Source of the DNA: Desulfovibrio sp. OttesenSCG-928-C06
GTDB taxonomy: Bacteria > Desulfobacterota > Desulfovibrionia > Desulfovibrionales > Desulfovibrionaceae
Direction of reading: 5' to 3'
DNA length: 64,000 nucleotides
Assembly: GCA_030267065.1 (NCBI GenBank)
Contig: JAJDJF010000002.1
Location: forward strand, 1 to 64,000
Shown here: positions 9,148-17,914 of the stretch, piece after piece
How positions within the stretch are numbered: position 1 is the first letter of the stretch
Layout: every line of letters begins with the position of its first letter
The notes under the pieces: generated by a model
The model's database searches: none
What the model was told of the DNA's origin: nothing
What the model saw: only the letters and a program-made list of their open reading frames with translations
Made by a program: the position numbers and the translations under genes

Positions 9148-10533
9148 ATGAGAATAAATACCAACAATATCGGGGCCCTGATACTGGCCGCAGGCAAAGG
9201 CACCAGAATGAGTTCGCCCCTGCCCAAGGTTTTGCATACCTTGCTTGGCGAGAATATGATCAACCTTGTTGTAAGCGCACTCAAGCCGCTTTTTCCCAAA
9301 AATATCCGCATAGTTGTCGGACATCAGGCGGAAGCGGTGCAAAAAGCCGTTACTGACCAGACCTGCCGCTTTGTGTTGCAGGAACAGCAGCTTGGCACCG
9401 GGCATGCGCTCATGACCGCCTGGCCGGAACTGAAAGCAGCCGGGATGCAGTATGTACTGGTGGTAAACGGCGACACCCCGCTGATCAAGACCAGCCGTGT
9501 CGAAGCCTTTATCAGACAGAGCCTGGATCTGAAAGCAGATGTTGCCTTCATGAGCATGACCCTTGACGATCCGGCCTCCTTCGGGCGCGTACTGCGCAAG
9601 GACGGCAAGGTTCTGGCCATTCTGGAAGCCAAGGACTACGACCCCATGCGCCACGGCCCGGAGCCCAAGGAAATCAACGCAGGCATCTATCTGCTGCGTC
9701 TGGAAAGCATCGCCCCGCTGCTGGAAAAAATCACCTGCACCAACAAGAGCAAGGAATATTATATAACCGACCTTGTATATCTGGCGGCGCAATCGGGACT
9801 GACCGTAGCAGCCCTTGAGCAGGGCGACGAGCAATCACTGCTCGGTATCAATACTCCGGCGGAACTGGTGCGCTCCGAAGAACTCTTGCGCGTGAACATA
9901 GTTGAAGGCTGGCTTGAGCGCGGCGTGCTTATCCGTAACCCCGGACAGGCGCGCATAGCCCCCGGAGTGACTCTGGAACCGGGTTGCGAGCTGTACGGCC
10001 CCTGTGAGCTTTACGGTAAAAGCTCCGTGGCATCAGGAGCGCATATTGAATCGCATGTCTGGGCCAATGACACAGCATTTGAAAACGGCTGCAAGGTGCG
10101 CTCATTCTGCCACTTTGAAAGCGCGGTAATCGGCGCAGGCGCAAGCGTTGGCCCATTCGCGCGGTTGCGACCCGGCGCGGTGCTTGAAGAAGAAGCGCAT
10201 GTCGGCAACTTTGTGGAGATGAAGAAATCGCGTCTCGGCAAAGGCGCCAAGGCCGGACACCTCGCTTATCTGGGCGATACACAAATCGGAGCAGGCGCTA
10301 ATATTGGAGCTGGAACCATCACCTGCAACTATGACGGCAAAAACAAGCACGCCACCCAAATCGGAGCAGGCGCGTTCATCGGCTCCAACTCGTCACTGGT
10401 AGCCCCGGTAAATATTGGAGATAACGCACTGGTTGGCGCAGGCTCGACCATCACCAAGGACGTTCCTGCCAATGAGATGGGCATTGCCCGCGGCAGACAA
10501 AAGAACCTGCCACGGCGAAGCATGCCCGAGTAA
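9148..10533 (+). CDS. glmU: Bifunctional GlcNAc-1-phosphate uridyltransferase / glucosamine-1-phosphate acetyltransferase
   Basis: A 461-residue GlmU, which acetylates glucosamine-1-phosphate and then couples it to UTP to give UDP-GlcNAc for peptidoglycan and LPS. The N-terminal pyrophosphorylase domain starts with LAAGKGTRMSSPLPKVLH, and VVNGDTPL holds the metal-binding Asp. The C-terminal left-handed beta-helix shows hexapeptide repeats such as IGAGTITCNYDGKNKH, with the catalytic His in the RLRPGAVLEEEAHVGNF region. The frame is open upstream to a GTG at 9085, but the ATG at 9148 fits the family start. It is cytoplasmic and essential in most bacteria. About 225 bases separate it from the zapB-like gene. 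Confidence 0.95.
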   Translation: MRINTNNIGALILAAGKGTRMSSPLPKVLHTLLGENMINLVVSALKPLFPKNIRIVVGHQAEAVQKAVTDQTCRFVLQEQQLGTGHALMTAWPELKAAGMQYVLVVNGDTPLIKTSRVEAFIRQSLDLKADVAFMSMTLDDPASFGRVLRKDGKVLAILEAKDYDPMRHGPEPKEINAGIYLLRLESIAPLLEKITCTNKSKEYYITDLVYLAAQSGLTVAALEQGDEQSLLGINTPAELVRSEELLRVNIVEGWLERGVLIRNPGQARIAPGVTLEPGCELYGPCELYGKSSVASGAHIESHVWANDTAFENGCKVRSFCHFESAVIGAGASVGPFARLRPGAVLEEEAHVGNFVEMKKSRLGKGAKAGHLAYLGDTQIGAGANIGAGTITCNYDGKNKHATQIGAGAFIGSNSSLVAPVNIGDNALVGAGSTITKDVPANEMGIARGRQKNLPRRSMPE

Positions 10534-10759
10534 GTCTCGGATGCCAGCAACAGTCAGCTCGCAATACCGCTTTGGAGCGTGTTTTGCGTTCGGCGCACAC
10601 AGAGTTCAAACAGAATTCAAGCTGTGCTTTCATGCCGTAAAAACAGCCACCTGCACAGCAGTGGCAAAATGAATTAAAAACGCTGAATAATAGTGAAACA
10701 CGCTGAAAAAATGGCCAATACCTCTTGCTTAAATACTGTATTATGAGTATTGTGTAGAT

Positions 10760-11032
10760 ATGGAAATACTTGATGCACTTGAGCAGAAAGTAACTTACCT
10801 GCTTAAAGAAGTTGTTATTCTGCGGAATGAAAAAGACCGTCTGGAACAACTGCTTGCGGCAAACTATGGCGGGAGCCAAAGCAAATATACCACGGAACCT
10901 GAAGCAGGCAGCCTTGCCCGGATAAAAGAACTGGAAGAGGCGCTGGCCGCTGAAAAAGAACTGAGCGGCACTGTTCTGAAACGTGTTGATGCATTGATAC
11001 AACGCCTGGAAGGCGAAAAAACAGCCGGTTAG
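10760..11032 (+). CDS. ZapB-like coiled-coil cell-division protein
   Basis: A 90-residue, highly charged protein predicted to be almost entirely coiled coil, with heptad-like Leu/Ile spacing through LEQKVTYLLKEVVILRNEKD and again in residues 55-85. Size, composition and position directly before zapA match the short ZapB/DUF904-type proteins that bridge ZapA-FtsZ bundles. The gap to zapA is two bases. The ATG at 10760 has no purine-rich ribosome site, and the promoter-like TATTAT/TATTGT elements lie only 7-20 bases upstream, so the message may have a very short or absent leader. Family assignment is inferred mainly from context and coiled-coil nature. Confidence 0.7.
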   Translation: MEILDALEQKVTYLLKEVVILRNEKDRLEQLLAANYGGSQSKYTTEPEAGSLARIKELEEALAAEKELSGTVLKRVDALIQRLEGEKTAG

Positions 11033-11034
11033 CC

Positions 11035-11304
11035 ATGCAAAACTTCACCTTGGATGTGCTCGGGCTTGAAATATCCTTCAAGGCGGACGCGGACCCTGCC
11101 AGATTAGAGCAAGCCAGACAAATGCTGGATAAGCGATTCGAAATTCTTAAACAGCATGGCAGGCATCTTAGCAAAGAGAAACTCCTGACCTTTCTGGCCC
11201 TGGCTTTGGCGGACGACCTTCTGGTCATGACCGAAAAGCTGGACACGGCAGAAGAGAGAATTCAGGACATTGTGACAAAAATAGAGACAGGCATGCATCT
11301 TTAA
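11035..11304 (+). CDS. zapA: Cell division protein ZapA
   Basis: An 89-residue ZapA, a small protein that binds and bundles FtsZ at the Z ring. The N-terminal strand region (FTLDVLGLEISFKADADP) and the C-terminal helix with LLTFLALALADDLL plus a coiled-coil tail are characteristic. It follows the zapB-like gene by two bases and ends eight bases before the predicted 6S RNA, an order (zapA-ssrS) shared by many proteobacteria. Confidence 0.9.
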   Translation: MQNFTLDVLGLEISFKADADPARLEQARQMLDKRFEILKQHGRHLSKEKLLTFLALALADDLLVMTEKLDTAEERIQDIVTKIETGMHL

Positions 11305-11311
11305 ACATGCC

Positions 11312-11497
11312 GAGCTTTCCCTGAAGTGTTTGTGATGCGGACTCACCGCGGCCTCACAAGCATAAAACCGGGAGCTTAGTCGAAGACTGGTGTGCACGCC
11401 CTTTACGGGCGTACCTAAAGGTCTTGCAAGGCTTCCACCGTAGGATTCAGGTCCTGCGGAGCAGTTTGCACACGGCACTTCGGGGTGGCAAAAGCTC
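11312..11497 (+). ncRNA. ssrS: 6S RNA
   Basis: About 186 bases with the conserved 6S architecture. The closing stem pairs GAGCTTT (11312-11318) with AAAGCTC (11491-11497). The next stem pairs GAAGTG (11323-11328) with CACTTC (11476-11481). The 5' side carries CCCTGAAGTGTTTG, much like the E. coli element, and the 3' side has CACTTCGGGGTGGC. The interior contains a GC-rich hairpin (ACGCCC-TTTA-GGGCGT) in the apical arm. 6S RNA mimics an open promoter and sequesters sigma-70 RNA polymerase in stationary phase. Position after zapA is the classical location. Exact ends are estimated from the closing stem. Confidence 0.9.
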
Positions 11498-11556
11498 TTT
11501 TACAGTCATCTGGACGCTATAAGCCTTTGAACGCCGCATAAAACGCGGCCGCTTCG

Positions 11557-11595
11557 CCTGCCATGCCTCCGTTATACGGAGCGGCGGGTTTTTTT
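11557..11595 (+). terminator. Rho-independent terminator after 6S RNA
   Basis: Two stacked stems, CCTGCC/GGCGGG enclosing CTCCGT/ACGGAG, followed by a run of seven T. It ends the zapB-zapA-6S unit. Confidence 0.8.
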
Positions 11596-11864
11596 ATTGT
11601 TCAAAATCCGGGACGGCAAAGGCCGCTGCCCGGGTAAAGCGGTTCAGCAACTGCCACCCTGGCTGAACAACCGGCCGGTTTTTCCGGCCCGCACATCGGG
11701 AGCGAGCCCCGCAAGGGCAATGCCGATGCATGGTTCCGCACAAAACGGAACCACACAACCAATCAACCAGAGGCCACGGGCGACAGGTTTATAAAGTGCC
11801 TGTCTACCTGGTCGGGCCAAGGCCCGTTTTAACCGGCCAAGCCGGAAGTACATACGGAAAATGC
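11596..11864 (+). promoter_or_regulatory. GC-rich structured leader upstream of rny
   Basis: The 269 bases between the 6S terminator and the rny start contain several short inverted repeats, for example GGCCGG-TTTT-CCGGCC near 11671, GGTTCCGC-ACAAAA-CGGAACC near 11731 and GGGCC-AA-GGCCC near 11814. The succession suggests a structured 5' leader. No known riboswitch consensus recognised; function is inference. Confidence 0.4.
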
Positions 11865-13421
11865 ATGCCATACTCTATCATTTTCATCGCCGCCGCGCTA
11901 CTTGGCGGCATTGTCATCGGGTACATGATCAATCGCTTCATCATCGCCAAAAGGCTTAAGGACGCCAAAGAGCTTTCCCGCCGTATTCTTGATGAAGCCC
12001 GTAAGGAAGCCGCAGCCCAGAAAAAGGAAATTCTCCTGCAGGGGCGTGACGAAGTGCTGGAATACCAGCGCAAGGTGGAGGCAGAAACCAAAGAACTTGA
12101 GCGGGAAGTAAAAGCCAAGGAAAAAAAGCTTAACGAGCAGCTAGAACGATTTGAAGAACGCAAGGAAAAAGCGGTTCAAAAAGAACACGAGCTTCTTGCC
12201 ACCGAAAAAGAACTGACCCGCAAAGAGCGCAAACTTGAAGAGCATGATGAACTGCTCAAGCAAAAAATACAGGAACAGGAGCACAAGCTTCAGGAAATTT
12301 CCGGCCTGACCGTTGAAGAAGCCAAAAGCGTGCTCATGTCGGAAATTGAAGACAAGGCCCGGCACGAATCCGCCAAAATGATGCGCCTTATCGAGACTGA
12401 GGCCAAGGAAACTGCCGACCGCAAGGCCAAAGAGATTATCGCCAACGCGGTACAGCGCTACGCTGGCGACTATGTGGGCGAACAAACCGTCACCGCCGTC
12501 ACACTGCCCAGTGAAGAAATGAAAGGCCGCATCATCGGCCGCGAGGGACGCAACATCCGCGCGCTTGAAGCTGCCACCGGCGTTGACCTGATTATTGACG
12601 ATACGCCGGAAACCGTAATTCTTTCCGCCTACAGCCCGTTGCGCCGTCAGGTTGCAAAAATGGCTCTGGAGCGCCTGATTCAGGACGGTCGTATTCACCC
12701 GGCCCGCATCGAAGACATCGTCAAAAAAGTCGAGCAGGAACTGGAAGTGCAGATCCGCGAAGTTGGCGAACAGGCCACTTTTGACGCTGGCGTGCACGGC
12801 ATCCACCCGGACATCGTCCGACTGCTTGGGCAGCTTAAATACCGCACCAGCTTTTCGCAGAACGTGCTGCAACACTCCCTTGAGGTTGCCTCCCTGTGCG
12901 GCATGATGGCTGCGGAACTCGGGCAGGACGTAAAACGCGCCAAACGCGCTGGCCTGCTGCACGACCTTGGCAAGGCCGTTGACCATGAGGTTGAAGGCCC
13001 GCACGCCGTAATCGGCGCTGACATTGCCAAAAAATACGGTGAGAGCAAGGAAATCATCCACGCCATTGCCGCCCACCATGAGGATACCCCGCCCAAATCC
13101 ATTCTGGCCGTACTGGTACAGGCTGCGGACAGTCTTTCCGGCGCACGCCCCGGCGCGCGTAAGGAACTGCTTGAAAACTACGTCAAGCGGCTGGAAGATC
13201 TGGAGAACATCGCGGATAGCTTTGATGGCGTATCCAAGGCTTACGCTATTCAGGCCGGGCGCGAAGTGCGCGTTATGGTCAACTCCGAGTCAGTGGACGA
13301 TGACAGCACTTACCTGATCTGCAAGGACATTGCGGACAAGATTGAACGCAACCTGACCTACCCCGGCCAGATTCGCGTTACCGTAATCCGCGAACGCCGC
13401 GCAGTGGGCTACGCGAAATAA
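11865..13421 (+). CDS. rny: Ribonuclease Y
   Basis: A 518-residue membrane-anchored endoribonuclease that initiates mRNA decay. Domains in order: an N-terminal transmembrane helix ([20 protein letters not shown]), a long charged coiled coil (about residues 30-195), a KH RNA-binding domain with [19 protein letters not shown], and an HD metal-dependent phosphohydrolase domain with [21 protein letters not shown] and AIAAHHED. The frame is open to 11730, but the ATG at 11865 begins the canonical hydrophobic anchor. The gene lies downstream of zapA and 6S RNA and ends at a strong terminator. Length and motifs are standard. Confidence 0.96.
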   Translation: MPYSIIFIAAALLGGIVIGYMINRFIIAKRLKDAKELSRRILDEARKEAAAQKKEILLQGRDEVLEYQRKVEAETKELEREVKAKEKKLNEQLERFEERKEKAVQKEHELLATEKELTRKERKLEEHDELLKQKIQEQEHKLQEISGLTVEEAKSVLMSEIEDKARHESAKMMRLIETEAKETADRKAKEIIANAVQRYAGDYVGEQTVTAVTLPSEEMKGRIIGREGRNIRALEAATGVDLIIDDTPETVILSAYSPLRRQVAKMALERLIQDGRIHPARIEDIVKKVEQELEVQIREVGEQATFDAGVHGIHPDIVRLLGQLKYRTSFSQNVLQHSLEVASLCGMMAAELGQDVKRAKRAGLLHDLGKAVDHEVEGPHAVIGADIAKKYGESKEIIHAIAAHHEDTPPKSILAVLVQAADSLSGARPGARKELLENYVKRLEDLENIADSFDGVSKAYAIQAGREVRVMVNSESVDDDSTYLICKDIADKIERNLTYPGQIRVTVIRERRAVGYAK

Positions 13422-13445
13422 GCGCAGTAATAAAGAGAATTAGCA

Positions 13446-13477
13446 AGGCCTTCCGGCGCAAACCGGGAGGCCTTTTT
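13446..13477 (+). terminator. Rho-independent terminator after rny
   Basis: An 11-bp stem AGGCCTTCCGG / CCGGGAGGCCT with a six-base loop followed by TTTTT. Confidence 0.88.
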
Positions 13478-13713
13478 CATATAAACCGCTTCATGAAGCA
13501 GGCTAGACTGCTCCGGCGGCAACACTGCAAAAAAACAAATTGCAATCCTGCTGCGCTAAGTTAAAAATATTTCGTCCACCACTCCACCGATAAATCAGCT
13601 AGTTATGACAAGAATGCCGCTTCTGGTGGAATGGTCTGCATAAAAGCTGTTCCCCGGCGTTTGAAAGTATTTCTTGATAATTGCCACGCAAGTGGTCCGC
13701 AAAAAGGAAAGTC

Positions 13714-14979
13714 ATGCTGACACATTCATGTATCAAGCCCAAATTGATTTTGTTTCCGCTGCTTCTTGCACTTTGCATTTTCTGCTCCGGCTGCGAATCC
13801 GAACCGGCAAACGTACATGACATGCTCATATACGCGCGTGACAACTTCAAGAGAAAACCTGAAAAAACTCTGGAGTATTACCAAAAGTTCAGTGGTGAAG
13901 GGGAAGAAGCGCTTATTCGCACTTATTTTGATCTCAAAGCCGATCAACAGCCATTTTTTGACGAGGAAGTAAAAAAGCTGGCAACAGCTACCCCGGCAAT
14001 GCTGATGCTTGAAGACCTGTCCAAGAACCAGGAGTTCCCGCGCCGGGTAATAAGCCTGTCAAACCAGTATGCGGCTGATAATACCGGCTGGCGTAAAGAA
14101 TACGCATGGCTGGCTAAATATGCTCCCGAGCATCTGGCAGAATGGCTCCGCAGCCTTAACCCGGAAGACAGGCGCTGCCCTGCCCTCTGGGCCGCCTATT
14201 TTAAGGAACAGCCCGATAACGCCTTGCAACTGGTCTTAAAAGTGCTTGAGGAAGGCCTCAAGGCAACCCCAAACGACGAAAAACTTATCAACATGCTTGA
14301 GAGTGTCGTCACGAGCAACGCCAAGCATACCCAAAGTTCCGGCCTGACTCCTGCGCAATATCACCTGATTTTCACAAACAAGCTGGACAAAAGCGTCTTT
14401 AACCGCTGGCAGCTTGGCAAAAAAGACTGGCTGGAGCATTGTCCGGAAGATCTGAAAACAGCAATCTGGCGGGATGATCAAATGCTCGCACCGGAATCAC
14501 TAGCCAACGCGCATGACTTTCTCAGGCTTACCGGACCACTGTTCGAAATGAAGCCGTCCCGCAAAAAAGTGACTCCAAGCGCCAGCGGCAACAAAATCAT
14601 GATCATGTATAGCGGCCGCAAGGTCCGTACCACTCCGCATATGGGCGGCCTGCTTGCAAATTCTGGCATACCGCTGGAGATGATGCGCCTGCTCCCGCCG
14701 GAAACAACCCCGGACAACCCGGATTCGTATGACAAGCTCATTGTTGTTGAACCCAGAGGCGAAGCAACCGTCAAATATACCGGCGGCGTTGATGGCTACC
14801 AGTGGACAGTCAGGGTCAGCGTTGTCGACCCGCAAAGCAAGGCAGAAATTTCAAGCAAAGAGTTCAAAGGCAGCAATCCGCCTTCCGGCGCTCTGGTAAA
14901 CAAAGGGTTAAAATACCTGAATGGCCCATTCCCGGTAGAGGAAGTGGCCCGTTACATCAAAAGCATCGGTGAAAATTGA
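13714..14979 (+). CDS. Predicted lipoprotein of unknown function
   Basis: A 421-residue exported protein. The N-terminus has a short basic stretch and a hydrophobic segment (LILFPLLLALCIFCSGC) ending in a Cys that could be lipidated, although the residue at -3 is Cys rather than Leu, so the lipobox is imperfect. The middle part is helical and charged. The C-terminal third, with KIMIMYSGRKVRTTPHMGG and later GGVDGYQWTVRVSVVD, looks like a beta-rich domain. The start at 13714 has AAGGAAA seven bases upstream. It is a single gene between the rny terminator and a convergent inverted repeat. I do not recognise the family. Confidence 0.7.
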   Translation: MLTHSCIKPKLILFPLLLALCIFCSGCESEPANVHDMLIYARDNFKRKPEKTLEYYQKFSGEGEEALIRTYFDLKADQQPFFDEEVKKLATATPAMLMLEDLSKNQEFPRRVISLSNQYAADNTGWRKEYAWLAKYAPEHLAEWLRSLNPEDRRCPALWAAYFKEQPDNALQLVLKVLEEGLKATPNDEKLINMLESVVTSNAKHTQSSGLTPAQYHLIFTNKLDKSVFNRWQLGKKDWLEHCPEDLKTAIWRDDQMLAPESLANAHDFLRLTGPLFEMKPSRKKVTPSASGNKIMIMYSGRKVRTTPHMGGLLANSGIPLEMMRLLPPETTPDNPDSYDKLIVVEPRGEATVKYTGGVDGYQWTVRVSVVDPQSKAEISSKEFKGSNPPSGALVNKGLKYLNGPFPVEEVARYIKSIGEN

Positions 14980-14989
14980 TTTTGCCGCT

Positions 14990-15039
14990 ACCGCTGTTCG
15001 GCTGGCTCTCGCCAGAAGCATAGAAAGCCGAACAGCGGT
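14990..15039. terminator. Long perfect inverted repeat between convergent genes
   Basis: Fourteen-base perfect arms ACCGCTGTTCGGCT (14990-15003) and AGCCGAACAGCGGT (15026-15039) with a 22-base loop, starting eleven bases after the lipoprotein stop. There is no T run, so it may act as an mRNA-end hairpin or with Rho rather than as a canonical terminator. Confidence 0.6.
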
Positions 15040-15170
15040 GGCATTACAGAAAGATGGCAGGAATGAGCCTGACATGGCAGAAAGGAGCAGTCCTTGCGCA
15101 TATGTGCATACTGCCCGCTCAGCGAAACCCCCGCCCAGATAGCAAAACAGGCGACGACTCTGGAGAAACC

Positions 15171-16073
15171 TTAACTCTTCTTGTTAGCCAGAATCAGGCC
15201 ACCAAGAATAAGCCCGCCGCTGACCAGATGAACCGGCAGCACCGGCTCGCCCAAAAGGGCTGACGCCTCCAGCCCGCTGAATAACGGCAGCAGATAGTAG
15301 AACAGCGAGGTTTGCGAGGCCCCTATGCGGGCAATGGCCTGATTCCACAAAGCATACGCGATGAGCGAAGCACCAAGACCAAGATACAGCACCCCGCCCA
15401 GCAATACCGGCGATGGGTGGATTTCCATCCCCAGAATACCGAATTCAACTGCCGAGCCTGTTAAACTGAACAGTAGCGTGAACAGAAAAAACAAGGCCAG
15501 AAAGCTCGAAGACGAAACCCCAGCCGGGGCCTTGCGCACCAGCAGGGAATAAACCGCAAAACAAAAAGCCCCTACCAGCATCAGCAAATCCCCAATGGAG
15601 AAGCTGAGGCTGAGCAATACGGCTAAATCCCCACCACACAGCAGCGTAAGCACGCCGGAAAGCACAATAGCCAGCCCAAGCAGGCGCAGCCAGCTGATAC
15701 GCTCGCCGTAAACAAAGCGGGAAATGATAATCACAAACAGCGGCGTGGTAATGGAGCCAATAGAGAGATTCAGCGCCGGAACATAACGCCCGGCAATATA
15801 AATGAGCACATTGATGCCGAACATCCCGGTCAGACCGCACAGGGCGTAAAACGGCAAATGTTTGCGGATAATGCCCCACTCATTCCGGAGTGGCTTCCAG
15901 GCAATTGGCAGCACCACAATCAGCGCCACAATCATGCGTCCGGCCACAAAGGTCATGGGCGGAATGGCATGCGCCAGCCCGCGCCCGGCAACAGAGTTAC
16001 CGGCCCAGATAATTGTGGCAATAATGGCGAAACTGGCTCCGATAAAGCTGTTCCGATCCTGAAACAATTTCAT
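15171..16073 (-). CDS. EamA/DMT-family transporter
   Basis: A 300-residue inner-membrane protein with ten predicted helices formed by two EamA repeats (roughly residues 10-140 and 150-295). The first begins GASFAIIATIIWAGNSVAGR, a common start in drug/metabolite transporters. Members export amino acids, nucleosides or other small metabolites; the substrate is unknown. It starts two bases after the rlmN stop, with GGAGAGTAAAG as ribosome site inside the end of rlmN, so the two are co-transcribed. The link to rlmN is probably only positional. Confidence 0.88.
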   Translation of the reverse strand: MKLFQDRNSFIGASFAIIATIIWAGNSVAGRGLAHAIPPMTFVAGRMIVALIVVLPIAWKPLRNEWGIIRKHLPFYALCGLTGMFGINVLIYIAGRYVPALNLSIGSITTPLFVIIISRFVYGERISWLRLLGLAIVLSGVLTLLCGGDLAVLLSLSFSIGDLLMLVGAFCFAVYSLLVRKAPAGVSSSSFLALFFLFTLLFSLTGSAVEFGILGMEIHPSPVLLGGVLYLGLGASLIAYALWNQAIARIGASQTSLFYYLLPLFSGLEASALLGEPVLPVHLVSGGLILGGLILANKKS

Positions 16074-16075
16074 CT

Positions 16076-17191
16076 TTACTCTCCGGGCCTTTCTTCCATG
16101 GCACCAGCACCGCAGGCCGCATCTTCGCCATCAGCAACGCTTCCGGACAAAACATCTGCCTTGAGCTGCCCGCAGGCCGCCTTGATGTCCTGCCCCTTGC
16201 TCTTGCGTAAAATAGCCACCACGCCGTGCCGCCACAGTTCTTTCTCAAAGGCCAGCACCTGTTCCGGCGCAGGCGCTCTGTATGGCGAGCCTTCCGCCGG
16301 GTTATAAACGATCAGGTTTATTTTTGCGCCCATGCGCTGGGTCAGACGGGCCAGACGGGTTGCCTGCTCAATGGAATCGTTCACACCGCCAAGCAGCAGG
16401 TATTCAAAGGTGATGCGCTCACGGGTAGCCAGCGGGTATTCTTCCAGAGCTTCCAGAAGATCGGCCAAAGGCCAGTGAGCCGCGCGTGGCATCAACTTTT
16501 CACGCAGGCCCTGATCCGGGGCGTGCAGCGAAATAGCCAGAAAAGCGTATCCGCTCTCGCCCAGCTCAGCCAGTCCCTTCTTGATGCCGCAGGTGGAAAC
16601 CGTGACGCGGCGACGCGAAAAGGCCAGCCCGGACTCTGAATTAAGAGTCTCCAGACAGCGCATGACTTCCTTAAAATTCATCAGCGGCTCGCCCATACCC
16701 ATGAACACCAGATTGCGCAAAAGCTCATTCTTGGTGAAATCGCCAAGGTAAGCGCGTCCAACCAGAATCTGGCCCAGAATTTCCGACTGGGTCATGTTGC
16801 GGGTAAAGCCCATGCCGCCGGTGCTGCAAAACGTGCAGCCCATGGCGCAGCCAACCTGACAGGAAAGGCACTGGGTCATGCGGAGTTCGCCGCTTCGGGA
16901 CTCGCTGGGAATCAGAACTGTCTCAACAAGCTCGCCATCAGAAAGCTTGAGCAGAAACTTCACCGTGCCGTCCTGACTGACGGATTCCTTAACAACCTCG
17001 GGCCAGCGGATAAAAGAGCGTTCCGCAAGCTTGGCGCGCAGGCTTTTGGCTACATTGGTCATGTCATCAAAGCTTCTGGCACCCTGATGCCAGAGCCAGC
17101 GCCAGACTTGCTCGGCCCGGAAGGACTTTTCCCCCATGCCGGTAATGAATTCCACAAGTTCCGGGTAGGTAAGGTTCAAAATATCAATCAT
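16076..17191 (-). CDS. rlmN: Dual-specificity 23S rRNA/tRNA adenine-C2 methyltransferase
   Basis: A 371-residue radical SAM enzyme that methylates C2 of A2503 in 23S rRNA and A37 in some tRNAs. The [4Fe-4S] motif CAMGCTFC lies near residue 120 and is preceded by the family pattern CLSCQVG. The substrate-linking Cys near the C-terminus is present in KSKGQDIKAACGQL. GMGEPLMN and STCGIKKGL are further RlmN signatures. A C-terminal tail rich in Gly/Ala follows the core. The ATG at 17191 has AGGTG upstream. It is followed directly by the EamA gene. Confidence 0.95.
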   Translation of the reverse strand: MIDILNLTYPELVEFITGMGEKSFRAEQVWRWLWHQGARSFDDMTNVAKSLRAKLAERSFIRWPEVVKESVSQDGTVKFLLKLSDGELVETVLIPSESRSGELRMTQCLSCQVGCAMGCTFCSTGGMGFTRNMTQSEILGQILVGRAYLGDFTKNELLRNLVFMGMGEPLMNFKEVMRCLETLNSESGLAFSRRRVTVSTCGIKKGLAELGESGYAFLAISLHAPDQGLREKLMPRAAHWPLADLLEALEEYPLATRERITFEYLLLGGVNDSIEQATRLARLTQRMGAKINLIVYNPAEGSPYRAPAPEQVLAFEKELWRHGVVAILRKSKGQDIKAACGQLKADVLSGSVADGEDAACGAGAMEERPGE

Positions 17192-17216
17192 TGCGCACCT
17201 GTAATGCGTTGAAAGT

Positions 17217-17252
17217 AAAAAGGCGGCGCAGGCTCATGCCGTTGCGCCGCCA
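17217..17252 (-). terminator. Rho-independent terminator (minus strand)
   Basis: On the minus strand, the 9-bp stem GGCGGCGCA / TGCGCCGCC followed by TTTTT, about 20 bases after the methyltransferase stop. It separates that gene from rlmN. Confidence 0.85.
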
Positions 17253-17272
17253 CAGTAGAACACGGAGCGTAT

Positions 17273-17914
17273 TTATACGCAATGGGCCAGAAACAGGACT
17301 TCGCGATTTGTTTTCTTGTTACAGAACTCGTAGCGCAGCACGCGCCATTCCGGCCATGAAAGACGGGAGGCCCAGGCTTCTACCGCTGCCAGCTCCTCCA
17401 GCCCGTTATCCTGACCGGTGTAGCAATGCACGCTGATAACGCCGCCCGGAGCCATCACTTCCTGCAAGGCTTCCAGCGAGGCCACTGTGGATTCTGGCAA
17501 AGTTGTCACATCCGGGCTGCCCCCTGGTAAAAATCCAAGATTATACATGGCAGCCAGCACCTTGGCCTCTTTGGGCAGGTAGGCGCGCACGCGGTCGTGA
17601 TTATCCTTGATCAGCCTGACGCGCGAGCTTACGCCGGATTTTTCCAGTCGCTCAGTGGTGGCGGCTATGGCTTCGCTCTGCACATCAAAAGCCAGAACCA
17701 GACCAGCCTCCTCCACCGCCTGAGCCAAAAATTCAGTATCGACACCGTTACCCGCAGTGCCATCCACGGCAACCGGCCACGGGGCTGCCTCCTCCCCGCT
17801 ACCGGAACCAGAAGCGGGCGTTGCGCTTTTTCCCGACTGCATGGCGCGGCTTACCGCGTTTAGAACAGCCTTGCGGGAAAACATCAGGAGTTCATCAAGC
17901 AACAATTTCGCCAT
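17273..17914 (-). CDS. Class I SAM-dependent methyltransferase, YtqB/rRNA-methylase-like
   Basis: A 213-residue methyltransferase of the small YtqB-type rRNA methylase family (PF06962-like). The SAM-binding loop reads VDGTAGNGVDTEFLA and is followed by AFDVQSEAIAATTERL; MYNLGFLPGG is the family's characteristic NLGYLPGG motif. The likely substrate is a tRNA or rRNA nucleotide (some homologues methylate the mnm5s2U wobble base), but this is not established here. A Ser/Gly-rich insertion at about residues 30-45 separates the first helix from the core. Its ATG overlaps the stop of the preceding gene (TAATG), so translation is coupled. Confidence 0.82.
   Translation of the reverse strand: MAKLLLDELLMFSRKAVLNAVSRAMQSGKSATPASGSGSGEEAAPWPVAVDGTAGNGVDTEFLAQAVEEAGLVLAFDVQSEAIAATTERLEKSGVSSRVRLIKDNHDRVRAYLPKEAKVLAAMYNLGFLPGGSPDVTTLPESTVASLEALQEVMAPGGVISVHCYTGQDNGLEELAAVEAWASRLSWPEWRVLRYEFCNKKTNREVLFLAHCV

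Noticed and set aside
12141-13079. A 312-codon minus-strand frame inside rny
   Set aside because: Shadow of the rny coding frame; protein looks compositionally artificial.
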